64,000 nt of DNA from Brachypterus glaber (taxonomy: Eukaryota; Arthropoda; Insecta; Coleoptera; Kateretidae), in assembly GCA_958510825.1 (NCBI GenBank), contig OY294047.1, forward strand, positions 50,637,365 through 50,701,364. Reading direction: 5' to 3'. This document shows, in pieces, positions 1 through 10,720 of the stretch. Position 1 is the stretch's first letter. Each line of letters opens with the position of its first letter. The notes beneath the pieces are model-generated. The model did no database searches. It saw nothing but the letters and a program-made list of their open reading frames with translations, and had not been told where the DNA came from. The translations under genes and the position numbers were made by a program.

Positions 1-349
1 GTGTTGCCACTCGTTAGTATATTACATAACTATATCGACACTCCCAAGCAACAAGGACGTAACTCAAGTTAGACCCATTTTAAGTTATACTCATAGGTAA
101 ATGCCTTAAAAAAAGACACACATGGTGGTACTACTCAGATTTCTCCACAGGCCATTTTAACCAAAATTTTACCAAGAAACACTAAAGTAAAAAATTTTAA
201 ACTTGAATATTATCAGAAACAAACATTAAATAAACAATAAATACTTATACAGTTAAATAGAGAATTTTATAAGCTTTCAAATGACGTATCGCATGACTTC
301 CTTTTCCACTTCAATCATTTACCCACCCTTAAATAACAAAAAAAAGGGT
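1..349. other. AT-rich non-coding sequence
   Basis: No gene is visible. Around 250-290 there is a short stretch resembling the inner arm of the Tc1-type foldback at 40981-41664, so this is probably decayed repeat sequence. Confidence 0.5.
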
Positions 350-486
350 ATATCCACAAGCTCGCATAACAGCATAGTACATAACAATGCGATGCCTTGA
401 TTGGCTTGATGTGCCGCCATGTATCTTGTAAGCCAATCACGGCATCGCATTCTTATGTTTTATGTTCTTAAGCAAGCTTCTGGATA
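350..486. mobile_element. Foldback MITE, family M, copy 1
   Basis: Two ~50 nt arms (about 358-408 and 430-479) are imperfect inverted repeats around a ~21 nt loop, with AATGCGATGCC in the left arm and its complement in the right. A second copy with the same loop lies at 38655-38793. No coding capacity. Confidence 0.7.
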
Positions 487-857
487 GGCCTTAAGTTGGA
501 ATTTTTAACTCGCGACGCAAGCCAAGTACGCAAATATTCACACGAGCGTAAAAAACACTTTCCTCTCAAGTAATAGACACTATTTTTTCTATGAAGGTGC
601 ACAAGAAAAAGCAAAAAAAATCACGTTTAAAAAAAATGTCTATTGGGTTATTTTTCAGAAAAATATTTAATTTCAATATTTTTGGTAAAACTTGTTAAAA
701 AAACTATAGGTACTAAAAGTATTTTTGTTTTGACATTGACATGTTTTAAAACGTAAAAAAAATGTCTTATCTAATCTAGGAATTTTTTATAAAGAATTTA
801 GAAAAAATATGTATCTACAATGAACATTGTTCAAAAATACTTAAGTATCTAGGGTCC
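487..857. other. AT-rich stretch without recognisable gene
   Basis: Poly-A and poly-T runs with stop codons in all frames. I see no second copy in the window and no gene. Confidence 0.4.
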
Positions 858-1276
858 CAATGGAGATTTCTCCCGTTAGATTAGACAGGGACAAAAGTTC
901 TACCCAAAAAGGATAGAAGACATACATACATACACTTCCACTTCCACCCAACCAAACAAATTCTGTATTTGTTCTTTGTTGAGCAAATACAATATTTACT
1001 TGGCCGGGCGAAAAGTGTAACTATGTATTTTTATTAAAGAAGTTACTGGCGCCATCTAAATTTTAGTAGAATTATCTTATTCTGCAGATTCACATTAGCT
1101 ATGTTCGTTCGTGCCGCTCACTGCTACACTTTCCGGCCAACCAAATAAATACTGTATTTGTTGTATGAAAAACAAATACAGTATTTATTTGGTTGGCTGG
1201 AAAGTGTAGCACAAATGAGATAGAGATAGGGTAGACGTCTTTTGTTTCATAATTCTAGTTGTAGAGAGCTCCATTG
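858..1276 (+). mobile_element. TIR element, family C, copy 1
   Basis: A 419 bp repeat beginning CAATGGAG and ending CTCCATTG, an 8 bp terminal inverted repeat. Inside is a strong hairpin: AAATACTGTATTTGTTG pairs with its complement, flanked by CACTTTCCGGCCAACC. Other copies are at 39461-39867 (minus), 50299-50672 and 51793-52203. Non-coding, so non-autonomous; superfamily undetermined. Confidence 0.75.
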
Positions 1277-1423
1277 AACGCAATTTAAAGAAATAGATAA
1301 GAACTGCGTTAAATTTTAATTATAAGCGTTTTTATAATATATTTTAACAAGTCAATTAACCATATTTTAATTCTTTAGTATCTGTGTCTAATATTTTATC
1401 AAAAAGTGAAACAGTGCATGAAC

Positions 1424-2120
1424 TTATTATACTATTCACAGCGCCTGCGTTAGAATAGTATTATACGGTGGTTTCGAATTTTCAAAAAATTTCAAAAATT
1501 GTCCTAGGCAAAAAATTCTTGGATATAAATTAATATAAAAGTCCGTCCATCTATCCGTCCGTCCGGTGTCACGTTTTTTGTGAACACGATAACTCGAGAA
1601 CGAATAATCCGATCGACTCGAAATTTTCAGAAAAAATCAAGTCCTATGAGGGGATGATCCCTATTGTTTTTTTAAAGTAATCCCCCCAAAAACAAAAAAG
1701 TTATAGGGGGTTAAACTTTTAAAAAAATCGAAAAAAGCTGAAAGAAAATTTCGAATAACGTAACTTATTCAGGAAAAATTATAAGGATCAATTCTACAAA
1801 TTTTGAAAATAATTCCCCGAAAAACAAAAAAAGGTTATTGGGGTTAAATTTTTTTTCGTTTTTCGCAAAAACAAAATAAAGATTTTTTTTATTTTTTTTT
1901 TCATTTTTGTTTTGTTTTTCAAAAAAGATCTTATTTTAAAAAAAAATTGTTTGGTTTGGACTTTTACATCGGGGCCTAAAACTTTGACCAAAGAATTTCT
2001 ATTTCGTAAAAAAGCTTTATATCAAATTTCAAGTCGCTATATTAAGGCTTTCTTAAAATATCGTAGCTTAAAGTTGTTTCCAAAAATAAAAAATAAAAAA
2101 ATAAAAGGAAAAGTCCCATA
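1424..2120 (+). mobile_element. Dispersed repeat, family K, copy 1 (Helentron/HINE-like?)
   Basis: It begins ATTATACTATTCACAGCGC, then carries a short GTCC microsatellite and the phrase CACGATAACTCGAGAACG, and ends in A/T runs. The same order occurs at 59976-60450 and, broken up, at 46440-47240. A 3' end matching the inverted start (ACTGTGAATAGTATATAAT followed by a GAATGCGAAGCATT hairpin) is seen at about 36760-36835 and 61100-61160. Sub-terminal inverted repeats plus a 3' hairpin recall Helentron-associated elements; this is inference. Confidence 0.5.
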
Positions 2121-2229
2121 ACACATTTTAGGAAGAATTTGTTTGATTAATAGACAAAAATATATCAATTAAAAAAAAATCGATTGGTCAAGAAAAAAAA
2201 TATAAGGGCTCCACTTTTTATAAAAATAC

Positions 2230-2380
2230 AGGGTGATCAATAACTGGCATGCCAAAATTTAAGAGGTGATTCTGTATCTTAGGGCTCATTTCCGGACCAA
2301 CCTTTATAGAAACTTTTTTTCATATTTTTGGATGTAGAATCACCTCTTAAATTTTGGCAGGGCAGTTACTGATCACCTTG
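2230..2380. mobile_element. Short foldback with TA target sites, family E related
   Basis: The ends CAGGGTGATCAATAACTGGC and its near-complement are flanked by TA on both sides. The inner arms carry AATTTAAGAGGTGATTCT and its complement. The same arm sequences form the long TIRs of the larger element at 14511-15243, so this looks like an internally deleted derivative. Confidence 0.65.
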
Positions 2381-2600
2381 TATAAGTGCTCACACGAGCT
2401 CAAAGAAATCTTGTTTTGAAAAGTATATCGAGAAATTAAATATACTATCCACTATGCAGTAGAGTATTTTTTTTCTTTCAATATCTTAACTAGGTCTAGT
2501 GCATAGACCAGTTTTTGATATTATTCTTTTTTCAACTGTAATATGTACATAAGAAATACATAAATAAAACTAGATGAAACGTTGCAAGCACCCTGTCAAA

Positions 2601-3268
2601 ACATCGGCACTATTGTACACTAGAGCCATCTAGTTTGCAAATTTTAAACTAGGTGTTTTGTTTGATTTTAAATTCTGTATCTTTAACACATTATATTCTA
2701 GCAAAAAACTGTATATAACATTTTTTATAGGGCTTAAAAAGAGCTTTTATTTAAAATATAATTTTTTGAAATCGGGTTATAAATATGTGAGATATGCTAA
2801 AAAAACCTTTTACTGCTTTAAACGGCAATATCTCGAAAACAATGCGTTTTAGGAAAACGTTGTTTATAACATTTTTTGACCAATTTAAAATTATCTTTTA
2901 TATAAGTGCTAAATTAACCAAATACAATAATAATTGCCTTAATCATAAACAAAAAACGCTAAAAATAGGAGTTTTACCCTATTTTTACCCCCTTACCCCA
3001 ATCGTTTACCCCCCAAATCTAATCAGCTCTTCGAAATACGATAAGAAACAATTTGCAAAAAACCGCAAGTCGATATCTCATGTAGAAATGGAGTTAGAGA
3101 GTTTACACCCAGACAGACAGACAGACGGACGCAATTTTTTTTTTTACTGATTTCGACTCGGAATGGTCTAAAACGTCGAGAAATGTGAAAAAAACGTGGT
3201 CAATAATTTTGACTTTTCGGCGAAGATTTCAATACATCGGCACTCTTAGTAGCACTAAGTGCCGATGT
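2601..3268 (+). mobile_element. Dispersed repeat, family B, copy 1
   Basis: The motif ACATCGGCACT occurs near the 5' end, and again at the 3' end as a hairpin with AGTGCCGATGT. An ACAG tetranucleotide run lies near 3112-3125. Other copies are at 3915-4456 (diverged), 20321-20939 and 30238-30839 (minus). Homology extends about 35 bp upstream (GCAACGTT...CACCCTGTCAAA), so the ACATCGGCACT motifs are sub-terminal rather than terminal. That architecture fits a Helentron/HINE-type element (inference). Confidence 0.65.
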
Positions 3269-3491
3269 AATTATATTGTTCTGTGGAATGCGAAGCATTG
3301 CATACCTTCACGACTTGTTTTTAGGTTTTTAGATTATGATATCAAATTGCAAAATTTACTGTACTTTACGGCAATTAATAATGCGCTGGACAATTGTTGT
3401 AAAGGTCATTTGATGAAATTTTAAAATAAATATCTCAATGACAAATGACAAAATTATTGTAAAACCAACCGTACTAAATTAAAAATATTAA

Positions 3492-3731
3492 CACGTTCGC
3501 TGCGGAGTTATTTCCGTAAAATTTTGAGGGGAAGATGCGAGACAAGGATAACTCGTACAGGATTTTCTATTGGAATAGTACGAGACTTATATGTCTAGTA
3601 AATATCCCAACGTATATTTTGTATACAGAAAAATGAAAAATATATATATATATATACCAGTAAAAAAAATAAATATATATAATAGAAAATTTGTGTACGA
3701 GACATATATGTCTCGTGCCGCAGCGAACGTG
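3492..3731. mobile_element. piggyBac-type MITE
   Basis: A 240 bp element with perfect 14 bp terminal inverted repeats (CACGTTCGCTGCGG at 3492-3505, complement at 3718-3731). It is bounded on both sides by TTAA (3488-3491 and 3732-3735), the piggyBac target site. The interior is AT-rich with paired GTACGAGAC / GTCTCGT motifs and a TA run. It has no transposase, so it would depend on one in trans. Confidence 0.8.
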
Positions 3732-3914
3732 TTAAAAATTCTGTATAACTGATTTTAATAAAACTTTATTTTTAAAATATATAAACTATAAATTTAATAC
3801 TGTATAATCAAATAATTATACTTATAACATATAAGTATACTACATCAAATTGCAAAGCTTTTTATAATCGCAATAATATAAAACCAGACGAACAGTTATA
3901 AAAATCTTGTCAAC

Positions 3915-4456
3915 ACATCGGCACTACTTTGAAACGTTAACGTTAATAATTATTATAATTATAATAATATTAATAATTATTATTAATACACCTGCGTGTT
4001 GCATAATTTATTAAAGTTTAAAAGTCTGGATCTACAAAACGTTACATTTTATAAATCATTTTTTATAACTTGAAAAGTATAATTTTTTAAAATTAAATAA
4101 GTTATGATAAAAAAAAATCTTCTTTAAACGCCAATATCTCGAAAACAATGTACATTTTTTTAAGCATAAAATCGATTAATAATTAACTTATATTATTATA
4201 ATTAAAAAACGCTAAAAACAGAAGTTTTACCCCATTACCCCCAAAATCTAGTCATCTCTTCGAAAGATTATGAAACAATTTCCAAAGAAACGCATGTTAA
4301 TATATTTTCTAGAAATGGAGTTATCGAGGTTTTTTACTGATTTCGACTTGGGAAGGTTTAAAACGTCGAGAAATCTGGAAAATATGATAAAAAAATCTTT
4401 ACTTTTTGGTGATTATTTTAGTGCATCTGCATTCTTAGTAGTACTAAGTGCTGATT
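3915..4456 (+). mobile_element. Family B, copy 2 (diverged)
   Basis: It starts at ACATCGGCACT and ends at a degraded AGTGCTGATT. The interior matches copy 1 in order (AAAACGCTAAAAA, CCCATTACCCC, GAAATGGAGTTA) with many changes and deletions. The ~90-codon open frame inside it is a chance frame. Confidence 0.6.
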
Positions 4457-4638
4457 TAATATATATTATTACTATTATTAAAAGCATTATAATTTATATT
4501 GTGTTAACTGCTCGACTTAACAAAAACGCCCTATCATTTTAACCTCACTATCACACATTCATTTAAAAACTTTTCAGGATCCTTTGGTCAGTATATTGTT
4601 AATTAAATATGACTAATCATGATTAATAATATATTTTA

Positions 4639-4972
4639 TCCAATACATACATATAATGAGACAATTACCAGCTTTATTTTAAATAGATAAACTCAATAAT
4701 AACCCCCGCGTGGCTTTTACTTTATTGAGTGGATAATTATTTATTTTACCCACTCAACTGTCACTTGTCAAATTATTTTCTTGTAAATGTCATTATAATT
4801 TTTAATAAAAATATGAATTTCTAAGCTATTTATTGGATAAAACCTTGTATGGCACTCATGGGTAAACCGATATTGCCCTCTCGAAAATTAACCTGCTTGG
4901 CTGACGCCTTGCATGTTATTTTTCTCATGGGCAATATCTTACTTTACCCACTAGTACCATAAATTACTATTA
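4639..4972 (+). mobile_element. MITE-like hairpin element, family A, copy 1
   Basis: A ~330 bp element starting TATCCAATACATAC and ending near CCATAAATTACTATT. The 3' third is a long imperfect hairpin (TGGCACTCATGGGTAAAC against its complement) with GGTTAATTTTC arms around GGCGTCAGCC. Copies: 7022-7341 (minus), 16848-17134, 19323-19657 and 20996-21323 (minus), plus a degraded end near 24578. Copies 1 and 2 bracket the zinc-finger gene in inverted orientation. Confidence 0.75.
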
Positions 4973-5624
4973 AATACTTAAAAAAGATCTTTATTTATAT
5001 ATTTACATAAAGCTCTTTAATAAAGGCTCATATCTCCGAATCTATGCATTTTTTAGATACATCACCTTAAAATAGAATATTCGATAAACCAGTATTGAAA
5101 AAAAAACTAATAAGTAAAATGTGACAGTTGTTGTTTTAATTTTTCCATAATTTCAAAGGTAACAGATGTGAGCTCTTTGCATAATTTAAATAAACAAAAT
5201 AAACAAAAAAAACTATAATCGATCATTTTGATTATGTTTTTATTAATATTTGTCTAAAAATGATTAGTTTCTGAGATATATAAAGATTTATTTAAAAATA
5301 AAAGTAAAAATCGTCAAAAGTTTTGAAATAAATTAAATTTTACCTTATTTTCACTGTTAAAAAAAACTGTTGATAATAACAAATAATCATTAACCAAAAT
5401 CACCCTGAATAGCCTTTTATTTATTTTTTAATTGTGCAAAACATTATAACTGTAAAAATTAGAATTTAGGAATATTTACATACCTTTTGCACATACAAAG
5501 ATATATTTTTAGTGTGTGATGGTGTTGACAATTTCACTTTATACTTTTACAGCAACTGGTTCACAGGTTATGGATGCACCTTAATGTCAAGGCGTTTTTG
5601 CTAAGAAGGCAGTTATAAACATCG
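4973..5624. other. Intergenic, downstream of the zinc-finger gene
   Basis: AT-rich with no ORF or repeat copy recognised. It contains several TTTATT hexamers (AATAAA on the minus strand) near 5419, which could serve as the poly(A) signal of the minus-strand gene, but none stands out. Confidence 0.35.
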
Positions 5625-6713
5625 TTATTCAACCTCGGGTTTTAAATTTTTGAAATCCCAACAATGTTCTTCTTTAAAATCTGAGATCAAATAGTTTAAA
5701 AAATCGTCCTTAATATCGAGAGATTCAAATTCATCATGATCTTCTTTCAAGTTGAATTTAACACTTACTTCATTTTTGTTCTGAGATGAAAAATTTTCGT
5801 ATGTTCTCAATTTTGTGTATTCATTGTTGTTTGTTAATTCCATTTCTGATATTATTGAACTTAAAATAGGATTTTCATCTTTTCTTGATAAGGCTGATAA
5901 GGCTTCTTTGGGCGTTCTGCTAGGACTCAGTTCGTTTATATTATGCATGAAATTTATATGTAATTCTAGGTTTGAGTAGTGCCAGAACTTTTTATTGCAC
6001 ACGTGGCAGTTGTAGGACTTATCTTGTGGTTGAACGATTTTCGATGAATTTGTTTGGTCTAAAAATGAAAAAAATCTGTTCGGGTCCTCGATAGATGATT
6101 CACTGGAATGCTCGTCTAGTTTTTCCGGTTTTGGAGTATGTGCTTTCATTATATGTCTATTTAATTTCCACTTTTGATTAAACTTTTCCGTGCAAGACTT
6201 GCATTCGAAAAAATCACAAATAAACACTTCCGACAATTCATTCGTTTCCAAATCGTTACAAGTTTCGTAATCTTTGTGCTTCGTTTTAACGTGGTGTTTT
6301 AAAAAATATTCTTGAATGAAGCTCTCCGTACACAGTTTACACTTGAAAGGTTTGTTAATAGTATGGACGTACATGTGGTTCTTTATGTAATACTTTGAAG
6401 TAAAGGTTTTTTCGCACATGGAGCAAATATAGGGACCATCTTCACACTCGTTTCTGGGCGAATTGTTGACCATTGGAACGTGATCGCGCACATGTTCTAT
6501 CAAGCAAGCTTTGGTAGCAAACGTTATGTCACAAAGGTAGCAGGTATGTGGAATATTTCTTGGAATGGTGGTTTCATCACTGTACATCTCGTCTTCCATC
6601 ATTTTTTGAATTTCATTGCATTCACTGATGTTTTTTTTATTCTTATGTTTTTTTCTTTTTTGAGTTTCGTTTGATGACTTCTCTTTTGTTCGAGTGCTAA
6701 TGTTGCGCTTCAT
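5625..6713 (-). CDS. C2H2 zinc-finger protein, five fingers, 362 aa
   Basis: A single uninterrupted reading frame. Five C2H2 fingers are visible at residues 58-78, 97-117, 125-146, 171-192 and 236-257, each with the Cys pair, a central Phe or Tyr, and the His pair. A basic stretch at residues 19-28 (KRKKHKNKK) could be a nuclear localisation signal. The C-terminal 100 residues are acidic and finger-free. The family binds nucleic acid in the nucleus, usually as transcription regulators. I cannot name an ortholog. The ATG at 6713 is the first in frame; an in-frame TAA lies about 35 nt upstream. A TTTGTTTCAG just upstream on the minus strand could be an acceptor for a non-coding 5' exon. It is flanked by inverted family A copies and has no introns in the coding part, so a retrocopy origin is possible but unproven. 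Confidence 0.85.
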   Translation of the reverse strand: MKRNISTRTKEKSSNETQKRKKHKNKKNISECNEIQKMMEDEMYSDETTIPRNIPHTCYLCDITFATKACLIEHVRDHVPMVNNSPRNECEDGPYICSMCEKTFTSKYYIKNHMYVHTINKPFKCKLCTESFIQEYFLKHHVKTKHKDYETCNDLETNELSEVFICDFFECKSCTEKFNQKWKLNRHIMKAHTPKPEKLDEHSSESSIEDPNRFFSFLDQTNSSKIVQPQDKSYNCHVCNKKFWHYSNLELHINFMHNINELSPSRTPKEALSALSRKDENPILSSIISEMELTNNNEYTKLRTYENFSSQNKNEVSVKFNLKEDHDEFESLDIKDDFLNYLISDFKEEHCWDFKNLKPEVE

Positions 6714-7021
6714 TTTGATCTGTTTTCCATTTAATCGTTCAGTTTGTATGAATTAATCTGAAACAAAATATTGTATAACTTTTAATGTAGAAATTAATTG
6801 TGTGTCCAGGGGGGAGAGGAGTGTGTAGCATAACCAAAATTAGCGTCAAGGTTGGTCAATTAATATAATTGTTGGTATTGTTATGAAATTATAACTTTGA
6901 AATTAGCGTGACTTACACAGTAAATAAATCACTAAAATCGATTAGTTATACATTATTAAAAAAACTAACATTAGTAGGTTACTTTTTACTTTTTGTAGGA
7001 AAGGTCTGCGTTAGTAAAAAA

Positions 7022-7341
7022 AATAGTTATTTATGGTACTAGTGGGTAAAGTAAGATATTAACCTGCGAGGCGTCAGCCAAGCAGGTTAATTTTCGAGAG
7101 GGCAATATCGGTTTACCCATGAGTGCCATACAAGGTTTTATCCAATAATTAGCTTAGGAATTCATATTTTTATTAAAAATTTTAATGACATTTACAAGAA
7201 AATAATTTGACAAGTGACAGTTGAGTGGGTAAAATAAATAATTATCCACTCAATAAAGTTAAAGCCACGCGGGGGTTATTATTGAGTTTAACTATTTAAA
7301 ATAAAGCTGGTAATTGTCTTATTATCTGTATGTATTGGATA
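7022..7341 (-). mobile_element. Family A, copy 2
   Basis: Reads AATAGTTATTTATGGTACTAG to GTATGTATTGGATAA, the reverse complement of the copy at 4639. It lacks one hairpin arm segment (GCCCATGAGAAAA) present in other copies. Confidence 0.75.
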
Positions 7342-7420
7342 AATAAATTTTATTGCTCTTTTCTCATTTCACTTCTTAATGCAAAAAAAATATCTCGGGG
7401 AAAAAAATCTGTAGGTAATT

Positions 7421-7575
7421 TGGTCGGTCTAAAGCCAAAGTGAACTAAGCGCCAATTTTTTAAAAAATTTGGTTTTTGTTGCAGACCATGGGATATCAAA
7501 ATCTGCATCATGGACTACCAATAATCTATATTTTGAAAAATTAGCGCTTATTTCATTTTGGCTTTAGACCGACCA
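7421..7575. mobile_element. Foldback MITE
   Basis: TGGTCGGTCTAAAGCCAAAG at the left pairs with CTTTAGACCGACCA at the right. The arms extend inward to GCGCCAATTTTT / AAAATTAGCGC. No second copy seen in the window. Confidence 0.6.
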
Positions 7576-7744
7576 TTTGTGACTACGCTTACTCGAGAAC
7601 GTTTTGAGACAAAGACTTCAAATTTGGACAATAAGTTCCTTGTTTTCCTTTTTTTTTTAACTATAGGTGAAAGCATTATTGTATGACAGCGATTTCTTTT
7701 ATGTCACTATATTTTGTTCTGAAGAGATTGTCTTATCGATGGCT

Positions 7745-7855
7745 ACCCTACAAACACTGGTACGTCGGCCGTCCGATGGCCAACATTCATCCGACGTAAC
7801 TTACGTCGGCGGAAGGTTGGCCATCGGGCGGCCGACGTACCAATGTTTCTAGGGT
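7745..7855. mobile_element. Small GC-rich hairpin element
   Basis: ACCCTA and TAGGGT mark the ends. Arms TACGTCGGCCGTCCGATGG and its near-complement fold around an inner palindrome CCGACGTAACTTACGTCGG. Its GC content is far above the surrounding sequence. Either a very short foldback MITE or a structured regulatory element; no copy elsewhere in the window. Confidence 0.6.
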
Positions 7856-8019
7856 AAGTTCTGATAAATGAAAATCGCACACTACAGCATTTCACACGGT
7901 TTTACATTTAATTTACTCAATTGTTAATCAATTTTTTGTGATACACTGTTGATTAAATCTAATTGTTTCCTTGTGTAAATAATTCCGTTAATTAAGTATT
8001 TAACTACTTAAAAGTGGAT

Positions 8020-8513
8020 TTACCCAGTTTTATTTTAGGTTTTAATTTTTAAGAAATTAACAGTAATTCTTGAGTTTTTAAGGAATTTTGCGAATAACAG
8101 ACAGTTTTTATTTTTAAAAACGTCAAAATCATTTTTAGAAAATGTCATTTTATGGGTTTATGCGTCTATGATTGGTAGATTTCTTGAAAATTAAAACATC
8201 CCTATAAAAAATGTCGTATTGAAACGTATTAAAACACGTACAAACGATTGCAAATATGTATTAAAAATTACTTTTTAATATGTATTTGGAATCGTCTCTA
8301 TGTGTTTCAATACGACATTTTTATACTGCCCTGTTGAAGTAAAGGGCAGTAACTGACATTGGTCAATAGCAGCGTTTTCAAAATATTACATCAGGTTTGA
8401 CGTGAAAACGCTGCTATGCGACAAATGTCAGTTACTGCCCTTTACTTTCACAGGGCAGTATAGGGATGATTGATTATGCCCAAAAAATTAAAATTAAAAA
8501 TAAAACTGGGTAA
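8020..8513. mobile_element. TIR element with nested hairpin
   Basis: TTACCCAGTTTTATTTTAGG at the left is mirrored by AAATAAAACTGGGTAA at the right. It contains the separate hairpin at 8324-8460. A related TTACCCAGTTTTATT end occurs near 28045. Confidence 0.5.
8324..8460. mobile_element. Foldback MITE
   Basis: TACTGCCCTGTTGAAGTAAA pairs with TTTACTTTCACAGGGCAGTA, and the arms continue through CAGTAACTGACATT and AGCAGCGTTTTCA. Arms ~57 nt, loop ~22 nt. Confidence 0.7.
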
Positions 8514-9073
8514 GTCACCATAAATTTAACGCAAAAAATTAGTTTAAAATGCCAAATTGTCTGTATCTGTATGATACTGCATAAGAGAACTTATTGAAGT
8601 ATTTTTGTGATGGTTTTAAATGGTTTTTAGTAGGTCTAGATCTCTTGAAAACTATTAAAAAACTAAATTTTTTAATTATATTTTCAAAATATATTAGAAA
8701 CCTACTAGACATCTTTAAACATCTTAAAACCTTCAAAAACTTCTAATGGTTTGAAAGATCTAATGAATTTTTAATGGGTTCTTAAAAAAAAGAATAATTT
8801 TAACTTACAACTAGTTGACAATAAATATAATACACAACCGATTTGTACGACATGAAAATAATAATCAAAATGTATTGATGTTAATAAAAGTGCATCTAAA
8901 CTCATCTTTGATGATAATTGGTAGTAATTAATAGTAATTACTATTAGAAACGCCCTTCAAAAAGTATTATATAATAAGTAAACAGTTACTAACAACAACG
9001 GTTTTTCAACTAAAATATAGCTTATATAACCTCAGCTAAATAAGCTTAGCTAATTTAGTTATAGCCCGTTTTG
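8514..9073. other. AT-rich non-coding sequence
   Basis: No gene or recognised repeat. The 65-codon minus-strand frame near 8540-8736 has no protein-like features. Confidence 0.4.
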
Positions 9074-9081
9074 TCATAGTG

Positions 9082-9467
9082 CAAGGGCGTAGATCTTTTT
9101 CTGGGGAGGGGGGTAATACCCAGGGCCGGCCATTGAAGCCTCAAATTCTGCGCCCCTAGCAAAAGAAAAAACACCCTAAAATAAAGCTTTGTGCGCCTAC
9201 AAAAAAAATTGCCCCCAAAAGCTTTGTCTCTGACGGTTTCTACCAAACGTGGCGCCCCTACAAAAAAAATGACGGCCCCCAAAAAATACCCTAAGACAAA
9301 AGCTTTGTCCCTGACGGTTTCTACCAAACTTGGCGCCCAAAAAAATACCAACAAGAAAAAAAAACTGTGTCCCTGACGGTTTCTACCAAACTTTGCACCC
9401 TGCAAACAAAATTGGCACCCACGCCTATGGGGGGGGGGGTAATTACCCCCCCTTATCTACGCCCTTG
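9082..9467. mobile_element. hAT-type non-autonomous element with 8 bp target duplication
   Basis: Terminal inverted repeats CAAGGGCGTAGAT / ATCTACGCCCTTG are flanked by a perfect 8 bp duplication, TCATAGTG (9074-9081 and 9468-9475). Eight-base duplications are the hallmark of hAT elements. The interior has three tandem units around CTGACGGTTTCTACCAAAC with GGCGCC; the same unit occurs at 48785-48815 and 60789-60893. Poly-G and poly-C runs sit inside both ends. A shorter sibling with the same TIRs is at 47319-47490. No transposase. Confidence 0.8.
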
Positions 9468-9475
9468 TCATAGTG

Positions 9476-10019
9476 ACAGTGTGGTGACGACTGCGACCTT
9501 GTCACCAAATGAGACCCTGAAAAAGAACCGGGAGCCAACAGATATTAGTATTTTTTTCTTTACTTTTTAGGGCCCCTGAAATAGGGGCCCTGAGACAGAA
9601 TGCCACACGTATAAAGTTATAAAATAAAATAGGTTATATATGTTTTTTACAATTGAAAATACTTAAGTACTAAGTAAACTTACGTTATCAGTGTCGTTGA
9701 AACAATGAATGAGATTTTTCATTTTTAATCTACTTATATAAATATTTCAAACAGTTTATTTACACCTCAAATTGATCAACAGAAATGGTGGATCTGACAC
9801 TATCGACGCGTCCATGTCAAAACAATTTATTTTTTCGGCAAAAAAATTTCACCTAAGGAATCTGAATAATAAACTTAGGTCAAAGCGTTTTCGATTTAAC
9901 GTGGTATAGTTGTTGCCACATTTATACTAGAATGTTTACATTTAAAACAGATTAATGTGAGACAGGGACGTAATTAAATTTTATTATATTAAATACGTAT
10001 TTATTTGTCTATTTATTTA
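9476..10019. other. Non-coding, no gene recognised
   Basis: Contains a small palindrome GGGCCCCTGAAATAGGGGCCC split around 9569-9590 and otherwise unremarkable AT-rich sequence. Confidence 0.4.
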
Positions 10020-10233
10020 TAGCTCGATGCACAGAACACAAAAAAAAAACGAATTAAATCCGGTCCAGTAAATATTTATTGCTACAAATTCCTTCTGGGT
10101 GGGGCTAAATCTTTTCTGAAATATGTTTGGATATGGTCGAACGTTAACTGGCTAGAATCAGTCCACCTGGACTGGATAAAAATAAATAAGTTTAAATGAG
10201 TCTAAAATTATGCAACGTCCCGATCGGACGAAC
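10020..10233. mobile_element. Dispersed repeat, family J, copy 1
   Basis: Homologous over ~210 bp to the reverse complement of 28298-28513, including GATGCACAGAACACAAA, GGTCCAGTAAATATTTATTG and TTATGCAACGTCCCGAT. Ends not defined. Confidence 0.6.
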
Positions 10234-10720
10234 AGTACCAATAATATCTTTCAGTTTTTAATTTCAAGTCTTAAGTATTCTAGTAGTTGATTGGGAACTG
10301 GTTTTTGAACGTTTAGTTTTGATTTGTACACGTCGATGTGTTTGAATATGCGCTTTATAAGTCCGTTCTGTTGCCACTTCTCCGTTTTTTCTCCATTCTG
10401 GGTATTTTTTTTTTGCTAATGTTTAATGTGCCTTTTTTGAGCCGACTCAAACTGGGAATCGCAGCATGGAATTGTCTTCTTATCATGACTACCAATTACT
10501 AATAGCAAACAAAATGCTGATGCAAAAAAAATTAAATTAAAAAAATAAATTAAAATTTAAAAAAAATAACATTATAAAAAAAAATTAAAAAAAAATGTTT
10601 GCGTTTTTTTTTACGTTTTAGCCTAAAAAAAAAATCTTCAGACTAAAATTTGGCTTTTTGTCCTCCATGTATGTAAAAAAAACTGATTTTCGCGAAAAAA
10701 TAAAAGGTAAAAGCTAGAAT
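10234..10720. other. AT-rich non-coding sequence
   Basis: A low-complexity A-rich block covers about 10520-10620. No gene seen. Confidence 0.4.

Noticed and set aside
9055..9405. 116-codon minus-strand frame with internal repeats
   Set aside because: It spans the hAT-type MITE; its repeats are the CTGACGGTTTCTACC units, not protein repeats under selection.
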